Counted from the first letter of the stretch, positions 19,590 to 30,282 are shown. The stretch: DNA of 64,000 nucleotides from an uncultured Verrucomicrobiales bacterium (GCA_949373085.1 CASICJ010000013.1:1-64000), one strand, 5' to 3'. Numbers and translations are program-made. The notes: generated from the sequence alone by a model not told the origin.

Positions 19590-20600
19590 TTATTTATCGA
19601 TCGGGTCGACTGCCAGGCTGAACTGGAGGATCGAGTCGCCATTTCCGGGTGACTCATGGTTGAAGATCGCGAGGTAGAGTTTCTTCTCCTTAGTCGTGAG
19701 ATAGTAGGGCGTCATGCCCTTGGGGACAAGAGGACTGAGGTCAGTCCAATCCCCGGAAACAAGGTCTTCCAGCTTCTTGAAGCGAATGAATTTATGCTCA
19801 TCCGGATCGGTCCCTCGGGCATAGGATTTCGTAAAATAACTCGTCGCGTAAAAGTAGCCGTCGAAGAAATCGAGATCGTTGAGCACCAGCCCTGTCTTCT
19901 TCCACGAGCCTGCGGACCCGGAGCGCTTCGTGGGATCAAAACTGTCGTAGATCTTGAACTCTTTTTTCTCCCAATCCACGACTTCCACAACGCGCCCCTT
20001 TGCCGAATTAATGACATAGAGCTTTCCATTCACAAAGGTCAGGGCTCGGGAATATCCCTGAACGGGAACCTTGAGCACAGACTCATCTTTCCCGATTGCT
20101 TTGAAGCGAAAGACATACCCTGAATTGGGATTGATGGCATAAATCCAACCCGTCTCAGGATCGAGGACGATATCGTGGGGGCGATCCAAAGCAACGCCGG
20201 CAATCTTTTTAGTCTGGGCGCTAATCTTATTACTGGTGGGGCTCTTGAAGGCGATGATGCGATGGTGATCGGTATCGTTCAGGTAATAAAGCTGGTCTGC
20301 CGGATGATAGACAAGCGAGTGATGCTTCTTAAGCGCGAGCGGCGAAACCTTGAAGGGCTCCTTGGAACTTTCACGGAACATGATCTGACTTCCGGTGCAG
20401 TCGCTCACGATCTCCAGATCTTTTGCCCCGAAGGCGAGATGAGTAGCCCCTTTAATTTTTGTCGTAGGACTGCTTGAAACATAGACCGCGACTTTCAACC
20501 CAAAATCTTCCTGATCGTTCGACTTCTCATCGCTGAAAACTGAAGGTGACGACAGGGCCAATACCGTGCCGATTAGGAATCGGATTTTTCTGAGTTTCAT
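19590..20600 (-). CDS. Secreted NHL/SMP-30-like beta-propeller protein
   Basis: 336 residues with signal peptide (MKLRKIRFLIGTVLALSSPSVFS). Repeating blade-like units include 'VYHPADQLYYLNDTDHHRI', 'DIVLDPETGWIYAINPNSGYVFRF' and 'ALTFVNGKLYVINSAKGRVVEV'. These fit a six-bladed NHL or SMP-30/gluconolactonase-like propeller, but the metal ligands of a true lactonase are not obvious. It is intact in an otherwise decayed region. Function unknown; could be a binding protein or a hydrolase of the propeller class. Confidence 0.6.
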   Translation of the reverse strand: MKLRKIRFLIGTVLALSSPSVFSDEKSNDQEDFGLKVAVYVSSSPTTKIKGATHLAFGAKDLEIVSDCTGSQIMFRESSKEPFKVSPLALKKHHSLVYHPADQLYYLNDTDHHRIIAFKSPTSNKISAQTKKIAGVALDRPHDIVLDPETGWIYAINPNSGYVFRFKAIGKDESVLKVPVQGYSRALTFVNGKLYVINSAKGRVVEVVDWEKKEFKIYDSFDPTKRSGSAGSWKKTGLVLNDLDFFDGYFYATSYFTKSYARGTDPDEHKFIRFKKLEDLVSGDWTDLSPLVPKGMTPYYLTTKEKKLYLAIFNHESPGNGDSILQFSLAVDPIDK

Positions 20601-20642
20601 CGTGCTTCCGGGATGGAATTTTGGGTGTCCAGAAACTGGTTC

Positions 20643-20690
20643 AGGGACCCTCCGACAAAAGCAAATTCCTGGCAGCCAGCAAGATCAAAA
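20643..20690 (-). repeat. Dispersed repeat, copy B
   Basis: One of three well-matched copies of a ~45-50 base element. On the minus strand it reads GCTGGCTGCCAGGAATTTGC and its surroundings translate as ...LLAARNLLLSEGP followed by a stop. It matches copies at 21216-21264 and 22041-22090. It may be the end of a longer (~190 base) GC-rich unit extending to ~20840. Confidence 0.55.
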
Positions 20691-20857
20691 GCCAGAGGCA
20701 ATCCTTTGGCGCCTCGGCCACCTGTCCTGACTTGATCGACTCCCAAGCCGCGGTGACCAAGTTGGCGCCATCCGGCACGACGTTGATCCTTTTTGGGGTG
20801 AGCCCCGGCGGGGGCGGCGTTACAAAAAGTGTAGGTCAATCCCAGGTTCGTTCGCCC

Positions 20858-21166
20858 TTATTCCCTGACTACCCGGTAGAACTTGTGCGGATGATTCTGG
20901 GTATTAAAAACCACCTGGCTGGTGGTGAGGCTGCCCTGCGAGGCGATGCCTTCCCTGCCCAGCACCGTCGTCCAAGGACTCTGCATGTCCGGGAATGATT
21001 CGAGCCGGTAGGTGCGATCAGCGATCGACGTCCAGGCAATCTGTAACCTAGTGCTTTCCCCGTCCTTGCTGAGCTGTTGCCACTCGACGATCTCCGGTTG
21101 GTTTGGCCCCGCGGGTGGATCCCCCGCCCTCACGGCCCTGCCCACCAGTGACTGTTCCTCGACTTT
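20858..21166 (-). pseudogene. C-terminal fragment of an exported protein
   Basis: Frame with no convincing start: it opens after a stop near 21169-21171 and has only a GTG at 21145. It encodes ~102 residues whose second half ('LQIAWTSIADRTYRLESFPD', 'WTTVL', 'HKFYRVV' before the stop) matches the beta-domain found at the C-termini of the two large exported proteins at 11728 and 14009. The N-terminal body of the protein is missing and the upstream sequence is a dispersed repeat, so this is a truncated remnant. Confidence 0.5.
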
Positions 21167-21215
21167 CCATCAACCCCCTTTCTCCCCCATGTATTCCGCC
21201 CAAACCCGTTCTTCA

Positions 21216-21264
21216 CGGCCTTTCCGCCAGAAGCAAATTCCTAGCAGCCAGAACGAAGATTAAG
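21216..21264 (-). repeat. Dispersed repeat, copy C
   Basis: The minus strand reads CTGGCTGCTAGGAATTTGCT and its surroundings translate as LIFVLAARNLLLAERP followed by a stop. It is the closest match to copy B, and the stop falls at the same relative position. It ends at the 3' end of the membrane-protein gene at 21260. Confidence 0.55.
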
Positions 21265-21979
21265 CACTTTGTCCGCTTAGACGTGACTGTCGAGTTACCA
21301 GTTCCTCAAATACACCCATGCCTTCTTCCATGAATTTTTGTAATTGTTCCACATCCGGAGCGACACGTGTATAACGATGATAATACAGAATTGTCCCCTC
21401 CCGAGCCTCGCAACAAATATTATCCTGAACAGCAAAGAAATCTAATAGGATCGTATCCATGTAGATTCGAACTTCTTCTTCGGACTCCCCTTTGAGAACG
21501 TATTTTTCGGAGAAGCTTGGGTGCTCTACGAAATCGATATCTTGCCCGCCAAAAACGGATCCCACTTTGGACCAAAATCCTTCCGGTCGCAAATTGAAAA
21601 CAGGATGAACCAGGCCCGTTGACTCCACCGACATTGCCGTTTGCCGAAGGACTCTGCGGCTCTTTCCATGGCCGGTTACATAGCGATAATCAAATATTGC
21701 TATGTCGGCGGAAGGACAATCAACGGAGATCACGTTTTCTATTTTTTTACCGCGGCCGATGTTCATTAACGGAAAAGCGACCAAACGTTCTAGGCGTTCA
21801 GGGTCCATCGCGGCTTGAAACGGATAACCCAACTCCTGGGAAATCGTCGCCAATTTTTCCGTGCGAGCTTTTTCCCGCCTTCTGGAAATGAAGAAAATGG
21901 CGCCGAAAATTGCAATAATCACGGCCGGAAAAATAAGCTCTAGCATTTGAACAATAATCGTTCCTTTATTAACTAGCAT
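21260..21979 (-). CDS. Membrane-anchored protein of unknown function
   Basis: 239 residues from 21979, or 228 if started at Met 21946, which puts the transmembrane helix (ELIFPAVIIAIFGAIFFIS) at the very N-terminus; I cannot decide between them. A basic stop-transfer (SRRREKAR) follows, then a soluble cytoplasmic alpha/beta domain: 'DIAIFDYRYVTGHGKSRRVL', 'SEKYVLKGESEEEVRIYMD'. The layout (one or two N-terminal helices, then a domain describing 'Y.Y.TG.GKS') is similar to DUF3137-like proteins. I do not recognise an active site. Confidence 0.5.
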   Translation of the reverse strand: MLVNKGTIIVQMLELIFPAVIIAIFGAIFFISRRREKARTEKLATISQELGYPFQAAMDPERLERLVAFPLMNIGRGKKIENVISVDCPSADIAIFDYRYVTGHGKSRRVLRQTAMSVESTGLVHPVFNLRPEGFWSKVGSVFGGQDIDFVEHPSFSEKYVLKGESEEEVRIYMDTILLDFFAVQDNICCEAREGTILYYHRYTRVAPDVEQLQKFMEEGMGVFEELVTRQSRLSGQSA

Positions 21980-22040
21980 ACTGAAAAAATAAATGAAAGG
22001 AGCCTTTCGCTATTTTTTCCTGCCGAGTAAGTTAGCTAGC

Positions 22041-22090
22041 CGATTTTTGTTGTCTGCTAGAAACTTGCTTTTGGCAGGAGGGCTTTGAAG
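22041..22090 (+). repeat. Dispersed repeat, copy D
   Basis: Opposite orientation to copies B and C. The plus strand reads GTCTGCTAGAAACTTGCTTT and translates as RFLLSARNLLLAGGL followed by a stop. It lies in the 196-base region between the membrane-protein gene and the second PSD1 gene. Confidence 0.5.
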
Positions 22091-22175
22091 GCTTATTTGG
22101 ATGAACTTGAAAGTTTTCTTATAGTTCTGGGCTATATATTCTGTTGGGCCATTTTTTAAGCATCTCCATCCATTC

Positions 22176-24614
22176 GTGAAACCGCTACTCCAAATCTTCT
22201 TTTGCGTAATGCTGGCTCTCAGCGGAAACGCTCTCGCCAAAAAGAAAAAAGATGTTGAGCCCTCCAATCATTGGTCGTTCCAGCCAGTGGCCGCTGAACA
22301 TCGACATGGCAGAGTGGACGCCTTTCTGAATGAAGCCATGGCGAACAAGAATTTAAGACCACTCGGTCGCGCTGAGCGAAGGACGCTCATTCGCCGAGCC
22401 TATCTCGTGATGTTAGGACTTCCACCATCCCCGGAGGAAGTGGCGCAATTTCTCAATGACGATTCCCCCCAAGCATGGGACAGACTTGTCGACCGTATCT
22501 TGGCCAGTCCGCACTACGGCGAGCGGATGGCGCGGCACTGGCTTGACCTCACCCGCTTTGCCGAAAGTAATGGCTTTGAAACCAATCGGGAGCGTCCAAG
22601 CGCGTGGCATTTTCGAGACTATGTGATCGAGTCCTTCAATGATGACAAACCCTACGACCAGTTCGTCAAAGAACATCTTGCGGGAGATGCCATGGGGGCT
22701 GACATCGGAACCGGGTTTCTAGTGGCAGGACCCTACGATATTGTCAAAAGTCCGGATCCTAATCTGACCTTAATGCAACGGCAGGATGAGTTGGCCGATA
22801 TGATCAACACCACCGGAACAGCCTTCTTGGGGATGACGATCGGTTGCGCACGGTGCCACGATCACAAGTTTGATCCCATTACCCAGCGTGACTATTACTC
22901 GATGCAGGCGATCTTTGCGGGCGTAAAATTTGGTGAGAGAGAGATGAAGAAAGAGGTCACGCCTAACGACACTAAGAAGGTGGCCGCTTTACGTGAATCG
23001 TTGACTGTCGCAGAACGCGAACTTGAAAAACTACGGTCAATGGCAGCAACAAACGAAAAAGGCCTTTCCGTGTTACGCCCAGCCGTTAACGCTCGACTGA
23101 ATACAGAGACTTTTGAGGCAACGTCCGCAAAATTTGTTCGCTTCACCATCAACAAAACCAACGGGGCCGAGCCCTGTCTCGATGAACTGGCCGTCTTTAA
23201 TACAAGGGGCGGGAATGTTGCGCTCGCGAAAGCCGGGGCGATCGCAACTTCGTCGGGCAACCTCCCGGGCTATCCCATTCACCAACTGGCTCATCTCAAT
23301 GATGGGAAAACCGGTAATCAGTGGAGCTGGATTTCCAATCAAGTTGGCAGAGGTTGGGTAGAGATCGAGTTTGCAAAGGCGTCTTTGGTCGAACGCATCG
23401 AATGGTCGAGGGACCAAACCGGCCGTATCAACGATCGCCTCGCTATCGACTACAAGATCGAGTTATCGATCGATGGGAAAAGTTGGTCTCTCGTAGCCAG
23501 CTCGAATGATCGCGAACCATTCGGAGGCAAAGCCGACCCGAATGCTTTTTTGGCGAAACTTCCTGCACCTGAAGCGAAGCGAGCCAGCGACTTAATCGCC
23601 GAGATTGATCTTAACCGGTCGCGGATCGCCGCGATGCAAAACGGCGTAAAAGCGTGGGTCGCAAATTTTTCCAAACCTGGCGTAACCCATCGCCTTCATA
23701 GAGGTGAACCGATGGCAAAAAGGGAAGAAGTCCCGCCAGATGCCCTAGAGGTGATTGGGTCTCTTGACCTAGCCATGGACGCGCCCGAGCAAACCCGCCG
23801 GCTAGCCTTAGCAGAATGGATCGCCAGCGAAAAAAATCCCCTAACAGCGAGAGTAGCTGTCAATCGTCTTTGGCAGTTTGTCTTTGGAACCGGCATTGTC
23901 GACACACCCAGTGATCTTGGGACGAATGGCACCCTACCAACCCATCCGGAACTCTTGGACTGGCTGGCTGATGACTTCGTGAAACACGGCTGGTCGATGA
24001 AGCACACCTTACGCCTTCTGCTCAACTCGAATGCTTTCCAACGATCCAGTCAACCCAATTCAGCGGCAGCCCGTATCGATGCCAGCAGCCGGTTTTTTTG
24101 GCGATTCCCACCGCGGCGCCTTGAAGCTGAAGCGATCCGCGATGGGATGCTCTCAGTGGCCGGAACTCTAGATCGGAGGATGGGAGGCCAAGGATTCCAC
24201 CTCTTCGATGTCGACCGCGAGAACGTCGTTCATTATCACGCAAAAGATGAAACCGGCCCGGCCGAGTGGCGCCGCATGATCTATCTCTTTAAAATCAGAC
24301 AAGAGCAAGATGCGGTCTTTGGTTCCTTCGACTGTCCCGATGGTAACCAAGTGATTCCGACCCGCAGTCGCTCAACCACTCCACTACAAGCTCTCAACCT
24401 TTTCAACAGCCGCTTTACAATGCAACAGGCCCAGAAACTGGCCGAGCGGCTCGGAGCTCATGCAGACCGCGTGCCGCAAACCTACGAGCTCCTTTACAAC
24501 CGCCCTGCCACTTCAGATGAAAGAAGGGACGCGGAAAAATTCATCGGAGATCACAATTTTTTGGCGTTCTGTCGTGCCATGTTAAACACCAGCGAATTTC
24601 TCTTCATTTTTTAA
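22176..24614 (+). CDS. PSD1-type DUF1549/DUF1553 protein with discoidin-like insert
   Basis: 812 residues from a GTG at 22176; the signal peptide KPLLQIFFCVMLALSGNALA fixes this start. It lacks the N-terminal PSCyt1 domain of the other two PSD1 proteins here. DUF1549 ~50-255 includes 'HYGERMARHWLDLTRFAESNG' and a CARCH heme c motif. A short coiled coil (~265-295) precedes an F5/8-type (discoidin-like) beta-sandwich (~310-445: 'TSAKFVRFTINKTNGAEPCL', 'WVEIEFAKASLVERIEWSRD'). DUF1553 runs ~530-812. It abuts the following DUF1501 gene with no gap. The discoidin insert suggests glycan binding. Confidence 0.88.
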   Translation: MKPLLQIFFCVMLALSGNALAKKKKDVEPSNHWSFQPVAAEHRHGRVDAFLNEAMANKNLRPLGRAERRTLIRRAYLVMLGLPPSPEEVAQFLNDDSPQAWDRLVDRILASPHYGERMARHWLDLTRFAESNGFETNRERPSAWHFRDYVIESFNDDKPYDQFVKEHLAGDAMGADIGTGFLVAGPYDIVKSPDPNLTLMQRQDELADMINTTGTAFLGMTIGCARCHDHKFDPITQRDYYSMQAIFAGVKFGEREMKKEVTPNDTKKVAALRESLTVAERELEKLRSMAATNEKGLSVLRPAVNARLNTETFEATSAKFVRFTINKTNGAEPCLDELAVFNTRGGNVALAKAGAIATSSGNLPGYPIHQLAHLNDGKTGNQWSWISNQVGRGWVEIEFAKASLVERIEWSRDQTGRINDRLAIDYKIELSIDGKSWSLVASSNDREPFGGKADPNAFLAKLPAPEAKRASDLIAEIDLNRSRIAAMQNGVKAWVANFSKPGVTHRLHRGEPMAKREEVPPDALEVIGSLDLAMDAPEQTRRLALAEWIASEKNPLTARVAVNRLWQFVFGTGIVDTPSDLGTNGTLPTHPELLDWLADDFVKHGWSMKHTLRLLLNSNAFQRSSQPNSAAARIDASSRFFWRFPPRRLEAEAIRDGMLSVAGTLDRRMGGQGFHLFDVDRENVVHYHAKDETGPAEWRRMIYLFKIRQEQDAVFGSFDCPDGNQVIPTRSRSTTPLQALNLFNSRFTMQQAQKLAERLGAHADRVPQTYELLYNRPATSDERRDAEKFIGDHNFLAFCRAMLNTSEFLFIF

Positions 24615-26123
24615 ATGATCGACACTCGTCATCTTCTCAACCGTCGTAATTTCCTTTCCCACTCCGTGAATGGATTGGGCGGAGTTGCTTTGGCATCAAT
24701 CCTGAATCAGGAGGGACTTCTTGGAGCAGAAAAGCTACGAGAGAGCGCCGCTGGTAAAATGCCCATTCGGCCTTCGATCGATTCGACAAATCCCCACGCC
24801 CCCCGGCTTCCTCATACTGTGCCGCGGGCCAAGCAAGTATTGATGATTTTTTGTTCCGGAGCGATCAGTCAGGTCGACACCTGGGACTACAAACCTGAGC
24901 TTATCAAACGCCACGGTCAACCGATGCCAGGTGGCGACAAACTCATCACCTTTCAGGGAGAACAAGGGAACTTGATGAAAAGTCCGTGGGAATTTAAGCC
25001 ACGGGGGCAGAGCGGCAAGATGATCACGGATCTTCTTCCGAGGCTCGGTGATCTCGCTGATGAGATGTGTTTTCTCCACGGTATGACTGGGAAAACCAAT
25101 ACCCATGGACCTGGCGAAAATTTCATGTGCACCGGCTTCACTCTCGATGGTTTCCCCAGTGCCGGAGCTTGGACAACCTATGCCCTCGGCAGTGAAGCTG
25201 AGGATCTCCCCGCCTACGTCGCCATTCCCGATGTCCGTGGCACTCCCCAGTCGAGCGTAAATTGCTGGGGCCCTGGTTTCCTCCCAGCAGCCTTTCAGGG
25301 AACCAGCTTTAATGCCGCGAAAGCCGTGCGAAATCTCGCTACTCCCAATGGGCTCACGGGCACCACTGACGCCGCCACCCGAGCCTTTCTTCAGCGCCAA
25401 AATTATCGCCACCTTCAGAATCATCTCGGCGACTCACAGCTCGAAGCGCGTATCGCGAGTTACGAATTAGCAGCCCGGATGCAGCTGAGTATTCCGGAAG
25501 TGACGGAGTTAAGCAACGAACCAGATTACATTCTAAAAGAGTATGGCGCAGACGAATCAGGAAACAAAATATTGGACCTCCGCGCCGCCTACGGACGCAA
25601 CTGTATTCTTGCGCGTCGCCTCATCGAAAAAGGAGTAAGATTTGTCCAGCTTTTCAATGGGGCCTATCAAACCGGCGGAGAGGGTGTCAGCAACTGGGAC
25701 GGCCATAAGAAGATCAAAGAACAATATGATATTCATGGGCCTGTTCTCGATCAACCCACCGCGGCCCTTCTAAAAGACCTTAAGGTCCGAGGCTTACTCG
25801 ACGACACTCTCGTCGTGTTCTGTTCCGAGTTTGGCCGTATGCCTACCTTCCAAAAGGGCGCGAGTGGTCGTGATCATAATCCCGATGGCTTCACCGCCTG
25901 GTTGGCCGGAGCAGGCGTGAAAGCTCCTTTCAGCTATGGTGCGACTGATGAATTCAGCCACAAGGCCGTGGAAGGAGTCACCACGGTTTATGATTTTTAC
26001 GCCACGATCCTCCACATCCTCGGCCTCGATCACGAGCGACTGAGCTTTTATCACAACGGAATCGAACGCCGCCTCACGGACGTTCATGGCGCGGTGATCA
26101 AAGAAATCCTAGCTTCGTCTTAA
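24615..26123 (+). CDS. DUF1501 domain protein
   Basis: 502 residues; ATG immediately follows the PSD1 stop codon, so the pair is co-translated. N-terminal Tat-like [20 protein letters not shown] (residues 9-28). DUF1501 landmarks: '[20 protein letters not shown]', '[20 protein letters not shown]', '[20 protein letters not shown]' then DHNPDGF. Expected to be exported and to work with the upstream heme-containing partner; activity unknown. Confidence 0.92.
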   Translation: MIDTRHLLNRRNFLSHSVNGLGGVALASILNQEGLLGAEKLRESAAGKMPIRPSIDSTNPHAPRLPHTVPRAKQVLMIFCSGAISQVDTWDYKPELIKRHGQPMPGGDKLITFQGEQGNLMKSPWEFKPRGQSGKMITDLLPRLGDLADEMCFLHGMTGKTNTHGPGENFMCTGFTLDGFPSAGAWTTYALGSEAEDLPAYVAIPDVRGTPQSSVNCWGPGFLPAAFQGTSFNAAKAVRNLATPNGLTGTTDAATRAFLQRQNYRHLQNHLGDSQLEARIASYELAARMQLSIPEVTELSNEPDYILKEYGADESGNKILDLRAAYGRNCILARRLIEKGVRFVQLFNGAYQTGGEGVSNWDGHKKIKEQYDIHGPVLDQPTAALLKDLKVRGLLDDTLVVFCSEFGRMPTFQKGASGRDHNPDGFTAWLAGAGVKAPFSYGATDEFSHKAVEGVTTVYDFYATILHILGLDHERLSFYHNGIERRLTDVHGAVIKEILASS

Positions 26124-26137
26124 AAGCGGAGGGCAAC

Positions 26138-28844
26138 CTACCACCCTTTTTTTACTCGTAAGCTTTCTGCCGCTGCCCGCAAAATCTCGTCCTTTGACTT
26201 CCGTGCTTGCTCAACATCCCTCCGGGCACCTTTCTCTTCCAGAAAGACCAAACGCCGCAGGCAAGCAGCCTGATAAAATGATTGGCCTACGTTCTCTCTA
26301 ATCAACGATCTGCAGGCTGTCGCTTCTAAGTTTTTGCTTTCGAACAAAGCTAAGGTCACGCGCCAATTGTTCATCCACAAGGGTGTGCAAGCTCTCTAAA
26401 ACTGGAGCATTCTGATCGTTTTCGATGGTTGCGATCACCTCCTCAAGTGACTTGCACGATTTTCACTGCCTTCCTTGAAATTGTTACGCAAAGCTCTCAA
26501 TTGCGATAGATAAGGTTTTGCGCTTCCACCATAAGATTTCAGAGTTTCCCAACGATGAGGGAGACGCATTCCTGAACCCCAATCCGTCAGATCGAAAGAA
26601 TTGATTGTCAGAGAAATTCCCTCCTCAATTCGGTATCTTGATAAGAGGCTGAGCGCATGCTGGCGAGCATCGTCACTAAACATGCGATAGTGCGGCGCAG
26701 GCTTTGTGATCGCATCGTAAACCTCCTGCGCCATCGCGGCGAGATCCTCCCGCGTAAAATGAGTAAAGGCATACGCCGCTCCTCCGCGGGTTCGGCCGCT
26801 TGGATCTTTAAGAAGTTTTGCAAGAGCCGGATGCAAGAGCTTCCGATCAACACCCTCCAAAGGATTTCCTTCCTCAGCTAAACCAGGCAAGAGTCCGTCA
26901 AAATAGAGCGGAGCAACACGGCCGGGATTGTATCCCAATCCAAAAGCCATCGCCTGATGAATGGGCCGCATCTCACCGCCTTCTTTACGATCCAAGACCG
27001 CACGTAAAATCTCCGGCATCACTTTAGCCGCCGGCTTGCTGATCCGGGCCAAGGCATAGCTTGCTGGAATCGCCACGATCGGGTCGTCGGTGAGCGCTTT
27101 TGCGAGAAGTTCCACCGCCGCACCCGCTTTTCGCCCTGGTATCCCAGCGCTGAACACGCTCCGGCCCGTGCTTCGGCTTTCTCACTCTTCAGTAGTTTGA
27201 TCAAACGAGGAGTATGATTCCCCTCCTTAGTTCCGAGATGCTTGGCAATCCATTCACGTCCCATTGGAGACCAGCAATCCAACTGGAAAAAAGTTCTTCC
27301 GCACTCAGTGAGGCGGGATCAGCGAGACGCCATTTCCCGGCCGCGATGGTTTCTGATATCTCCTGTTTGTTGAGTAATGGTTTTTCCCCCATCTCTTTTC
27401 CGGTGAGGAAGAGCGCCCGCCGTGGCATCGTCGCGATGAGCACCTGCGCCGCCGTGGGATCGAGAAGCCCCTTCCCATAGATCCCTCCAAGCGCTTGATA
27501 CACAAAACGACCATCCGGCTTTCGCGTCAGGGCATGATACCAATCGATCTCTTTGAGAAAAGCTGTCGCAAGTTTTGGACCTCCGCAATTCGCCCCAAGA
27601 ACATCCCAAAAGTAACTGTAGGAATTTCCACTGTGGCCATACTCCATCGTATTGGAGAGCGAAGCAGTGAGACGCGAGAAGAAGTGCGTCGCTTTTTCAT
27701 TCCCGAGGAGACGAAAAGCCACCGCCGCAATTCCATTCTTTCCCATTCCCTGACATTCCGTTACTGCCATTCGCATGGATCTCAAGGCTCGGCCGGTGGA
27801 ACCCATACCCGATCGAGCCGTGCCCGACGAAGCATTCGAAGAACTCCGAAGCCCGCGCGATGGCGTGCATCAATCTCGGGATGCTCGACGCCACACTTTC
27901 TTGGCAAGAATGAGCGAAAGGAAACACGGCAAGCCCGGCCTGATTGAGCGCACCGTAACCACGCAGGCGGCCGTGAATTTCGCCACCGTTTGTCACCTTC
28001 CACGCAAAGCCGTGTCCCCAGGTTCCCTGCGCTGCTTTGCCCCATGGAAACCTTAACGGCATACTCGCGGATCGCCGGGAGAACATACTCGTCCCCCGTC
28101 GCGAGGTAAGTACTCGGTGAGCAGCAGATTGTGATACCCATAGCCCCAGCAAACGAGACCCGCCGTCGTCCAAACTGATCTCAAGATCCGGCTTCGCGAA
28201 TCCTGCCTGCGTGGAGGTAGTCGCGAACCAAGGGGATGGTATTTCTTCTCGCCCGTCGCCAGAAGAGCCAGCGCCTTATCTCCAAATCTCCCCCAGTCCT
28301 TTTTCGTCCAGTAAATGCAAGCCACCGCCTGATCCAAGATTCGGGCGGACTTTTGGCACACTCGTAAGGAGTCGTCGCAGCGACCAAGTTCCGAGCACGG
28401 GCAGCTTAACCACAACCGCCTCTTCTTTCCCCTGCCTTCGGAGTTTCGTCGCCTTCCACTTGGCGCCAGCGAATCAACTTCGAGCAGGCCGCCACCCTCT
28501 CTCCGATCTCTGCATCCACATGATCGCCCGCCCCAGGGCTTTGCGGGCATCTCCCGAGAATGGCGTTACCGTTCACACCCAGGATCACATCGCCTTCCTG
28601 CCAGCACTCCCTCCGCCGGACATCCGGCCTCCACTTTGGTGATCAAGATCTGCCGCGCTTCAGCCGTCATAGAATTCCGGCTCACGTGCATCCAGCCCAT
28701 TGCTCCGGTTGGTCCCGAGTGAAATTCCCCGATCCGCTCAAAGTCGATCTCCTTTCGCAAGTCTCTTACTGGCCCTGCCAAAGGCCGGGGAATCGCTGAG
28801 AACGCCGGCACGACTATCATGAGCAAACAAAGGAGAAGTTTCAT
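26138..28844 (-). pseudogene. Large PDZ/HEAT-like exported protein (DUF6288-like), broken by many frameshifts
   Basis: The minus strand carries a clear gene remnant scattered over all three frames. It starts with signal peptide MKLLLCLLMIVVPAFSA at 28844. A PDZ-like part follows ('ILITKVEAGCPAEGVLAG' in one frame, VILGVNGNAILG in another), then all-helical prenyltransferase-like pieces ('ARILDQAVACIYWTKKDWG', 'YLATGDEYVLPAIREYAVKV', 'FSRLTASLSNTMEYGHSGN'). HEAT-like repeats include 'ALTDDPIVAIPASYALARIS' and 'LAKLLKDPSGRTRGGAAYAF'. A helical end reaches the stop at 26138. At least eight frame changes are needed to read it through (about 900 codons). Intact genes flank it, so gene decay is likelier than poor sequence, but an assembly problem is possible. 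Family name is tentative. Confidence 0.6.
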
Positions 28845-29054
28845 CAGGGTATTTTTACGGCTCTTACCAACCATTCCTGCCAAAAAAGACCGCTACGACC
28901 CCGATAACTACCGACGAAATTTTCTAACTTCTTGAGATCTTACCTGATTCACAAAACACTCTTCATTAGTTCATAGGGAATTCATCTTCAGTAAATTATC
29001 GTTCCCTCAAGTCAATGAGACCACTCTTCAACACCCTAAAGTAGTAAAACCATC

Positions 29055-30179
29055 ATGAGACACGTCTTGCTTGAATCGATCACAGAAACGGAAGCTGACG
29101 GCTACTACTTTGGACGATTCAAATCAATGGATCCCATTACTTTGATGGGCACCCTAGATGATCCAATCTGCCTCATTCATCGTATGGAGTTGGAACGGGC
29201 TCGCAACGAGGGCCAATTTAAAGAGGTCTACGAACTCGTCGAATACCAAGACAAGGCTGAACAGAGATTTGGGAGTAGGGGCAAACCCGCCGCAATCGCT
29301 GTCCTGATCGAGGAGTTAGCTTATCCCACTCTGACTCTGCCCCATCACTATCCGGTGGCTTACTACGAAGAATTGACCAAATTCGGAGTGAAAGTAGAGA
29401 TTGAACATGGCGATCTCTTTCCCGAAAGGTGGCTCAAATCGACGAAAGAAATCGAAGGCTGCCGCAAGGGGGCTCGAATCTCAGAAGCAGGATTCGCGAG
29501 GGTTCGCGAAATTTTATCCACCAGCGAAATTGGATCTAACAAAACACTTGCCTATAATGGAGAAGTCTTGACCTGCGAGACCCTGCGCCGGGAAATCCGC
29601 GTGGCCACTTCAGCCATCGGAGGCGGCACCAACAGCCCCATCGCCGCCTCGGGTCTGCAAGCGGCGGACTGCCACTGTATCGGCTTTGGACCAGTAAAGG
29701 CACACGAAATGATCGTGGTGGACATCTTTCCACGCGACGATGACAGCTTCTACTTTGGCGATCTTTCACGGACCTTCATCAAAGGTCAACCAAGCGAGAA
29801 GCAGCAGCACATTTACGATACTGTTTATGCCTCCCATCTCGCTGCTTTGGCAGAACTTGGTCCGGGTAAAAAGCTGGGCGCTGTCGACCAAGCCTCGCGG
29901 AAGATTCTCGATGAAGCTGGCTACCCCACCCGCCAGCGCGAAGACGGAAAGTGGGAGGGGTGCTACTGTGGCATCGGACACGGCGTGGGTCTCGAAGTTC
30001 ACGAGCCACCTTCACTACGCGACCACGACAGAGCGATGGAGCCTGGCCACGTCCTCACGATCGAACCCGGCCTCTACCTTCCCGAGCACGGCGGCTGCCG
30101 GATTGAAGATACCGTGGTCATCACCGAAGAAGGCTGGGAGTTTATCAACACTCCCACATACGACTGGGTGATCGCATAG
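29055..30179 (+). CDS. M24-family metallopeptidase (Xaa-Pro aminopeptidase-like)
   Basis: 374 residues, no signal peptide, so cytoplasmic. The C-terminal pita-bread domain (~135-370) has all five expected metal ligands: D223 (VVDIFPRD), D236 (GDLSRTF), H309 (GIGHGVG), E337 (TIEPGLY) and E351 (CRIEDT), with H316 in 'VHEPPS'. The N-terminal ~130 residues are a creatinase/prolidase-type substrate domain. Likely cleaves Xaa-Pro dipeptides or the N-terminal residue of Xaa-Pro peptides. Monocistronic. Confidence 0.88.
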   Translation: MRHVLLESITETEADGYYFGRFKSMDPITLMGTLDDPICLIHRMELERARNEGQFKEVYELVEYQDKAEQRFGSRGKPAAIAVLIEELAYPTLTLPHHYPVAYYEELTKFGVKVEIEHGDLFPERWLKSTKEIEGCRKGARISEAGFARVREILSTSEIGSNKTLAYNGEVLTCETLRREIRVATSAIGGGTNSPIAASGLQAADCHCIGFGPVKAHEMIVVDIFPRDDDSFYFGDLSRTFIKGQPSEKQQHIYDTVYASHLAALAELGPGKKLGAVDQASRKILDEAGYPTRQREDGKWEGCYCGIGHGVGLEVHEPPSLRDHDRAMEPGHVLTIEPGLYLPEHGGCRIEDTVVITEEGWEFINTPTYDWVIA

Positions 30180-30282
30180 TGTTACAGGAGATCTTCCCGA
30201 GAAAGTCGTAGATCATGAGGAGCCGAATGCGACCAGCATCCTGAAACGCCAGATCAAGCCAACGAAAAAAGTAAGGCGCCTT

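Noticed and set aside
24735-25424. 229-codon minus-strand frame
   Set aside because: Antisense shadow of the second DUF1501 gene.
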